Both the position numbers and the translations under genes were made by a program. The notes under the pieces were generated by a model that was not told where the DNA came from, searched no databases, and was given only the letters and a program-made list of their open reading frames with translations. Below are positions 14,154 through 18,570 of a DNA stretch of 18,570 bases, piece by piece. The DNA is taken from positions 1-18,570 of the forward strand of contig DASRMF010000101.1 in NCBI GenBank assembly GCA_035648055.1, written 5' to 3'. Source of the stretch: Sediminicultor sp035648055. Lineage in GTDB: Bacteria > Atribacterota > Phoenicimicrobiia > Phoenicimicrobiales > Phoenicimicrobiaceae. Positions within the stretch are counted from its first letter, which is position 1, and every line of letters begins with the position of its first letter.

Positions 14154-16568
14154 ATGATAAAGAGCATTAGAAAGAGAGACGGTCAAATGGCAGAATTTGA
14201 CAAAAAGAAGATAAGCGAAGCTATTTTTGCTGCTATGCAAGCAACAGGAGAAAGAAATAAAACCATACCAGAAAAAGTGACCGATCAGATAATTATAAAA
14301 TTAGAAAAAAGATTTATGGATAAGGTTCCGCAAGTAGAAGAAGTTCAGGATGTAGTAGAAGAGGTCTTAATTAGAGAAGGAATGGTAAAAGTTACTAAAG
14401 CCTACATTTTATATCGGGATAAAAGGAGTAGAATTAGAGAGAGTTTAAAAGTTAGAAAAAAGGTAGAGAACCATAAAAGTACAACTGATCTTTCTCTATT
14501 GGTTTCCACTCCAACCTCTGAGAATATTTTCCCCTGGGATAGGCAGAAAATTATTCAAGCTTTAGTCAAAGAAGCAGAGCTGCCTTTAAATGTTTCTATA
14601 AAAATAGCCAAGGCAGTAGAAAAAAAGATAGTCGATTTAAGCCTAAGCGAGATTTCCACTTCTTTGATTAGAGAATTGGTTGACAATGAGTTGTTTACCA
14701 GAGGATATGAACATAAGTGGAGAAAACAAAAGATTATCGGAATGCCTACTTTTGATTTAAAACAACTATTTTTTTCCAAGAGTAAAGAAAATAGTAATAT
14801 TGGAACCAATAATCCGGAAGCTATAAATTTGACCATTGCCGAAAATACTATCAAACAATATATGCTACAAGAAGTTTTTTCCAAAGAAGTAGCTGATGCC
14901 CATTTAAAAGGTTGGATTCATATTCATGACTTAGGTTACCCGAGAATTTATTGTTCCGGTCATTCTCTCGAGTTTTTAAAAAAATATGGACTTGAATTAG
15001 AAAATTTAGATACTTCTTCCGCCCCGGCCAAGCATACTAGAACCTTAACCGGGCATCTAAACACTTTTCTGGCTTCTATGCAGGCCTATTATGCGGGTGC
15101 TTTAGGTATTGCTTATTTAAATATCATGTATGCTCCTTTTTTGGTAGACCTACCGTTTAAGGAAATAAAGCAAGAAGCCCAATATTTAATATTTAGCGGT
15201 TCGCAAAACGCCTTTTCAAGAGGAGGGCAAAGTCTTTTCCTGGATTTCAATGTTCACCTCGGCATTCCGCACTATCTTAGAAATATACCGGCAATTGGAC
15301 CGGGAGGGAAATATACCGGAAAAACCTATAGAGAATACGAGAAGGAATCACAATTATTTTTAAGGGCTTTGATGGAAGTTTGGAGAGAAGGGGATTACCA
15401 TGGAAAAGTTTTTGCTTTTCCTAAAATGGATCTGCACATCGACAGCAAATCTTTCGAGGACCCGGAACAGAAAAAATTATTAAAATATGCTTGTGAAATA
15501 GCTTCCGAGAACGGTTCACCTTATTTTATTTTTGACAGGGATGATATAAGCCTGGCTGCCTGCTGCCGGTTAAAAACAGAGATAACTGATCAGGAAATGA
15601 TACTGCATCCGGAAAAATTAAGATTTGCCGGAATACAGAATGTTACTATTAACCTGCCTCAATGTGCCTATAAAACTTTCCCTAACAATAATATTGCTGA
15701 ATCTTCTCTTGACTTTAATGATAAAGATAATTTAAATTTATTTTTAGAGAAAATTGATCAGGCTTTATGTTTGGCGGTTAAAGCACATTTACAGAAGAAA
15801 AAGTTTTTAAAGATGATGATGGAAAATCCCAGCGGACCTTTATGGCAGATAGGTAAAACAGCTCAGGATGGCAAACCTTATGTCGATTTAGACGGAGGCA
15901 CATATCTAATAGGATTAATCGGATTAAACGAAGCAGTCCAGCATATTACCGGCAAACAGCTTCATGAAGGCGAAGATGTCTTTAAGTTGGGATTAAAAAT
16001 TGTATCCTTTATGAGTTTAAAATGCAGAGAGTATAGTGAGAAATTTAATTTAAACTTATCCTTAGAAGAGTCTCCCGCCGAAAGCGCAGCAGGAAGGTTA
16101 GCTAAAATCGATTTACAGGAATTTCCGGATAGTAAAAAAGTTATAAAGGGAAATTTAAATGGAGACGAAAGTTATTATACCAATAGTATCCATTTTGCTG
16201 CATCAGCACCGGTAGATTTGATCACTCGAATTATTAAACAGAGTAAGTTCCATCCTTTAATAAAAAGCGGGGCGATAATTCACGCCTTTGTAGGAGAAAG
16301 CCGGCCTTCACCGGAGAGTATCTATAATTTAGTTAAAAAAGTTTGGGAGCATACCCAATGTTCTCAACTTACTATTTCGCCTGAGTTTACCATATGCAAT
16401 ACCTGTAATGAAGTCAGCAGAGGATTGCAGGAGAATTGTAATGGATGTGGGAGTGAAGATGTGTATGGAGTAACCAGGATAGTGGGATATTATAGTAAAA
16501 TAACCAACTGGAATAAAAATAAAATCGGCGAACTAAAAGACCGGCATTCCGGAAATTATAAAGTTTAA
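14154..16568 (+). CDS. nrdD: Anaerobic (class III) ribonucleoside-triphosphate reductase, NrdD
   Basis: Reduces ribonucleoside triphosphates to deoxy forms by glycyl-radical chemistry, only without oxygen. It is 804 residues. An ATP-cone occupies 1-92, and a second, degenerate cone-like segment about 124-195 (PWDRQKIIQALVKEAEL). The catalytic barrel carries Cys267 (YCSGHSLEF), the Cys470/Cys471 pair (AACCRLK) and the ESPAES loop (639-644). A C-terminal zinc site has Cys748, Cys751, Cys762 and Cys765. The radical glycine is Gly778 (RIVGYY), followed by NWNKNKIGELKDRH. GAGG lies 7 nt before the ATG. The architecture and the redoxin gene downstream suggest a thiol-redoxin-dependent class III enzyme rather than the formate-dependent T4/E. 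coli type, but subtype assignment needs alignment. It is probably controlled by NrdR. Confidence 0.96.
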   Translation: MIKSIRKRDGQMAEFDKKKISEAIFAAMQATGERNKTIPEKVTDQIIIKLEKRFMDKVPQVEEVQDVVEEVLIREGMVKVTKAYILYRDKRSRIRESLKVRKKVENHKSTTDLSLLVSTPTSENIFPWDRQKIIQALVKEAELPLNVSIKIAKAVEKKIVDLSLSEISTSLIRELVDNELFTRGYEHKWRKQKIIGMPTFDLKQLFFSKSKENSNIGTNNPEAINLTIAENTIKQYMLQEVFSKEVADAHLKGWIHIHDLGYPRIYCSGHSLEFLKKYGLELENLDTSSAPAKHTRTLTGHLNTFLASMQAYYAGALGIAYLNIMYAPFLVDLPFKEIKQEAQYLIFSGSQNAFSRGGQSLFLDFNVHLGIPHYLRNIPAIGPGGKYTGKTYREYEKESQLFLRALMEVWREGDYHGKVFAFPKMDLHIDSKSFEDPEQKKLLKYACEIASENGSPYFIFDRDDISLAACCRLKTEITDQEMILHPEKLRFAGIQNVTINLPQCAYKTFPNNNIAESSLDFNDKDNLNLFLEKIDQALCLAVKAHLQKKKFLKMMMENPSGPLWQIGKTAQDGKPYVDLDGGTYLIGLIGLNEAVQHITGKQLHEGEDVFKLGLKIVSFMSLKCREYSEKFNLNLSLEESPAESAAGRLAKIDLQEFPDSKKVIKGNLNGDESYYTNSIHFAASAPVDLITRIIKQSKFHPLIKSGAIIHAFVGESRPSPESIYNLVKKVWEHTQCSQLTISPEFTICNTCNEVSRGLQENCNGCGSEDVYGVTRIVGYYSKITNWNKNKIGELKDRHSGNYKV

Positions 16569-16597
16569 AATAAAATATAGAAGAAAGTAAAAACTCT

Positions 16598-16852
16598 ATG
16601 AAAGTAAAAATATTTTGGCAAAAAAACTGTCCCCATTGTCCGGAAGCTAAAAATGTGGGAAAACAATTGGAAAAAGAAGCCGAGGTTCAATATTTTGATG
16701 TAGATTCGGTTGATGGTCTGGCGGAAGCAAGTTATTATGATATTGCATCCACTCCTTCTATAGTAGTTTTAGACAATAATAATAACGAGATTAAGATATG
16801 GAGAGGAAAGACCCCTCGCTTAGAGGAGATTAAAGAGGAAGCAGCAGTTTGA
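16598..16852 (+). CDS. Small glutaredoxin/thioredoxin-like protein, probable NrdD reductant
   Basis: An 84-residue single-domain thioredoxin-fold protein. The active site is CPHC at 11-14 in KIFWQKNCPHC, and the cis-proline loop is STPSIVV (51-57, Pro53). No signal peptide or membrane segment is present, so it is cytoplasmic. The gene is 29 bp after nrdD and overlaps nrdG by four bases, so the three are one transcription unit. The context suggests that it re-reduces the NrdD active-site cysteines, as reported for redoxins encoded with some non-formate class III reductases. It is shorter than thioredoxin (about 105) and near the size of NrdH/glutaredoxin, but CPHC differs from the CPYC and C(M/V)QC motifs of those proteins. 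Its ribosome binding site is weak (AGAAAG). Confidence 0.85.
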   Translation: MKVKIFWQKNCPHCPEAKNVGKQLEKEAEVQYFDVDSVDGLAEASYYDIASTPSIVVLDNNNNEIKIWRGKTPRLEEIKEEAAV

Positions 16853-17559
16853 ATATTACCATAAAGCAAATGATTGAGACCTCCCTGATTGATTGGGAAG
16901 GGAAAATTGTTTCTACTTTATATCTTCCCTCGTGCAATTTTAGATGTCCTTACTGCTATAATTGTGATCTGATACTGCATCCGGAAAATTTTCCTAACAT
17001 CTCCCAGAGAAAAATAGATAACTTCCTCTTGGAGAGAAAAGATTTTATCGATGGCATATGTATGAGTGGAGGAGAGCCCACCCTATACCCCGATCTGCCT
17101 GCATATTTTAAAGAAATCAAAGATAAAGGTTTTTTGATAAAGCTGGATACTAATGGCACTAATCCGAAATTACTAAAAAATCTCTTAGATTTTGATTTGG
17201 TGGATCATATTGCCATGGATATTAAATCATCATTAGATTTTGATAACTACTCTAAGTCTGCGGGCATCAAAGATAAGATGATGTTAAAGAAAGTAAAAGA
17301 TAGTATCGAAATAATAATGAACTCAAAAATTGATTATGAATTCCGCACTACTGTCGTGCCTTTATTGCATTCCGAGGAGACCATTATGGAGATTTCGCAA
17401 TATATTTCGGGAGCAAAAAAATATGTCTTACAGAATTTCTCTCCCTTAGAAAAAACCCTCGATCCTTCTTTTCAAAAGATAAAGCCTTATTCTGACGAGA
17501 AGATTCAGGAATTATCGGAAAAAGCCAAAAAGTATGTTCCTAATTGCTGCTGGAGATGA
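16849..17559 (+). CDS. nrdG: Anaerobic ribonucleotide reductase-activating protein (radical SAM), NrdG
   Basis: Uses S-adenosylmethionine and a [4Fe-4S] cluster to generate the glycyl radical on NrdD. It is 236 residues. The cluster motif is Cys29-x3-Cys33-x2-Cys36 (CNFRCPYC). The SAM-binding GGEP is at 74-77 (CMSGGEPTLYPDL), and LDTNGT and HIAMDIK segments follow, as in pyruvate formate-lyase-activase-like enzymes. The start is TTG at 16849, overlapping the redoxin stop as TTGA with a purine-rich AGAGGAAG upstream, which points to translational coupling. It is longer than the about 155-residue E. coli NrdG and fits the longer type found with Thermotoga/clostridial-like NrdD proteins. The activase role rests on the radical-SAM motifs plus operon context. 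Confidence 0.93.
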   Translation: MNITIKQMIETSLIDWEGKIVSTLYLPSCNFRCPYCYNCDLILHPENFPNISQRKIDNFLLERKDFIDGICMSGGEPTLYPDLPAYFKEIKDKGFLIKLDTNGTNPKLLKNLLDFDLVDHIAMDIKSSLDFDNYSKSAGIKDKMMLKKVKDSIEIIMNSKIDYEFRTTVVPLLHSEETIMEISQYISGAKKYVLQNFSPLEKTLDPSFQKIKPYSDEKIQELSEKAKKYVPNCCWR

Positions 17560-17669
17560 GTATAACGATTGACCTATTAGCCAATTCACCGATTTCCCGA
17601 TTGAATTGGTTGATTACTCGTTACATATTACCCATCACTTATTACTGTATTTTACTATTTTTTATTTTG
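17560..17669 (+). repeat. nrdG-pgeF gap with word repeats
   Basis: An inverted repeat CCAATTC/GAATTGG (17581-17587 and 17603-17609) lies in CCAATTCACCGATTTCCCG-type DNA. It is followed by ATTACCCATCACTTATTACT (about 17628-17647). The 14-mer at 17641-17654 is the reverse complement of 5047-5060. No T-run follows the inverted repeat, so a terminator for nrdG is not evident. Confidence 0.65.
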
Positions 17670-17700
17670 TTGATACAGTATAAGCATTAAAAAATATTAT
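17670..17700 (+). promoter_or_regulatory. Possible pgeF promoter
   Basis: TTGATA (17670-17675) and TATTAT (17695-17700) are separated by 19 bp, longer than ideal. The start would be near 17707, close to the ATG at 17718. Confidence 0.35.
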
Positions 17701-17717
17701 CAAAAAGTAGAGATAAT

Positions 17718-18545
17718 ATGAACCAGGACTTTGAATTAAAAAAACTTGGGCAAATAAAATATTTCAACTGTAGAGAATTAGACGACACCAACTTAGTAAT
17801 GAATGCTTTTACCACCAGATTTGGTGGAGTAAGTAAGTCTCCCTTTAACAATCTTAATTTAGCCTATAATATAGGTGATAAAGAAAGCAACGTAGCAGAA
17901 AACAGAAAAATTATTTTAGATGTTTTGAACATTGATTATCGAAATACTGTATCAGCCCAACAAGTCCATAAAGATAGGATAGCTCTCGTAAGAAAAGAAG
18001 ATAAAGGCAAAGGAGTTTTTAAGCATTCTAACGGGATTGCACAAACCGATGCCTTAATTACAGATATCCCCGGCATACCGCTTTTAATGTGTTATGCTGA
18101 TTGTGTGCCTATTTTTATTTTAGACCCGGTTAAAAAAGCTATTGCCTTAATCCATAGTGGAAGAAAGGGAACAGAATTGGAATTAACCTTAAAAACTTTA
18201 TTGAAGATGAAAGAAATCTTCGAAACAAACGCCCACTCCTGCCTTGCTGCCATTTTTCCATCCATTGGTCCCTGCTGTTATAACATCAAGGAGGAAAATA
18301 AAATTGATGATTATTGGTTAAATGAAGCTAAATATAATGGTGAACCAATTTCTCTGCAAAACAAGAGAGGGTGTAGCCTTGATTTAAGAAAAGCAAACTA
18401 CGGGCAATTGATTAAAAGTGGAGTAGAGAAAAATAATATTTTTGTTAGCGAGATTTGTACGGCAGACCACCCTGAATTTTTCTTTTCCTACCGAAGGGAT
18501 AAGGGAAATACCGGTCGCATGGCCGCTATCTTTATGTTAAAGTGA
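17718..18545 (+). CDS. pgeF: Peptidoglycan editing factor / multicopper-laccase-like protein (PgeF, YfiH)
   Basis: YfiH/DUF152-family protein. In E. coli PgeF prevents wrong amino acids entering peptidoglycan stems; other members show laccase-like or purine-nucleoside activity. It is 275 residues and complete. It has FTTRFGGVS (31-39), QQVH with His84, TDALIT (110-115), ADC with Cys129, IHSGRKGT with His146, GPCC (184-187), DLRKANYGQL and FFSYRRDKGNTGRMA. His84, Cys129 and His146 are the expected metal ligands. The usual AHAGWRG around the last ligand is IHSGRKG here, with Trp replaced by Arg. The ATG has only a weak ribosome binding site (AGAGA). It is not obviously part of the nrd operon and may share a transcript with the gene starting after the window. 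Confidence 0.9.
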   Translation: MNQDFELKKLGQIKYFNCRELDDTNLVMNAFTTRFGGVSKSPFNNLNLAYNIGDKESNVAENRKIILDVLNIDYRNTVSAQQVHKDRIALVRKEDKGKGVFKHSNGIAQTDALITDIPGIPLLMCYADCVPIFILDPVKKAIALIHSGRKGTELELTLKTLLKMKEIFETNAHSCLAAIFPSIGPCCYNIKEENKIDDYWLNEAKYNGEPISLQNKRGCSLDLRKANYGQLIKSGVEKNNIFVSEICTADHPEFFFSYRRDKGNTGRMAAIFMLK

Positions 18546-18563
18546 CAAGATAAATATTTTAAT

Positions 18564-18570
18564 AGGGAGG
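18564..18570 (+). promoter_or_regulatory. Ribosome binding site of a gene beyond the window
   Basis: AGGGAGG forms the last bases, 19 nt after the pgeF stop. It is a strong Shine-Dalgarno sequence with no start codon yet in view. Confidence 0.6.

Noticed and set aside
13985..14170. 61-codon reading frame between nrdR and nrdD
   Set aside because: No ribosome binding site, it translates the ATACGCGATACGCA repeat and overlaps the nrdD start, and the protein resembles nothing.
17581..17609. Inverted repeat after nrdG as a terminator
   Set aside because: The stem is only 7 bp with a 15-nt loop and no following T-run.

Overview
The window is AT-rich bacterial chromosome with every recognisable gene on the + strand. 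It reads as a translation, type IV pilus and anaerobic nucleotide-metabolism region of a strict or facultative anaerobe. The case for anaerobiosis is a complete class III (oxygen-sensitive, glycyl-radical) ribonucleotide reductase module. Two type IV pilus ATPases (PilT, PilB) imply a surface pilus or a related secretion/uptake machine. Protein style and the unusual intergenic repeats are compatible with an uncultivated anaerobic lineage such as Atribacterota or a similar candidate phylum, but this is a weak taxonomic guess and no marker here settles it.

Layout: the 3' end of pilT (1-455); hisS (485-1735); an 83-bp inverted-repeat element; asnS (1853-3148); aspS (3201-5015); a repeat-rich gap; a 6S RNA gene with its own promoter (about 5258-5505); fau, 5-formyltetrahydrofolate cyclo-ligase (5687-6280); a gap made almost wholly of repeats; an rpsA-like gene with seven S1 repeats (6478-8466); another repeat-rich gap; pilB (8700-10415); alaS (10531-13185); repeats and two terminator-like hairpins; then nrdR (13492-13941), nrdD (14154-16568), a small glutaredoxin-like redoxin (16598-16852), nrdG (16849-17559), and pgeF/yfiH (17718-18545). 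The last bases carry a ribosome binding site for a gene starting beyond the window.

Functionally, four aminoacyl-tRNA synthetases (His, Asn, Asp, Ala), an S1-domain protein and 6S RNA (a growth-phase regulator of RNA polymerase) form a translation/transcription block. 6S RNA next to fau reproduces a linkage known from many bacteria. The nrd block is self-contained: repressor (NrdR), catalytic subunit (NrdD), candidate thiol reductant (redoxin) and radical-SAM activase (NrdG). A tandem pair of NrdR boxes with 31-bp centre spacing lies over the nrdR promoter.

The part least explained by known genes is the intergenic DNA. Nearly every gap longer than about 50 bp holds copies of a few short 'word' repeats (GTATCGAGTATATAG, CGATACGCAATACG, AAGTAATGAGTAATAAG, TAACTAGTTAACC and CCAATTTACC types), in both orientations and often touching a stop codon. 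One copy encodes the last residues of Fau. Hairpin elements of the GTAGGGGC...GCCC type with compensatory stem changes, and a GTCATTGCGAG-type palindrome, are superimposed. I found no CRISPR array, transposase, prophage, tRNA or rRNA gene.
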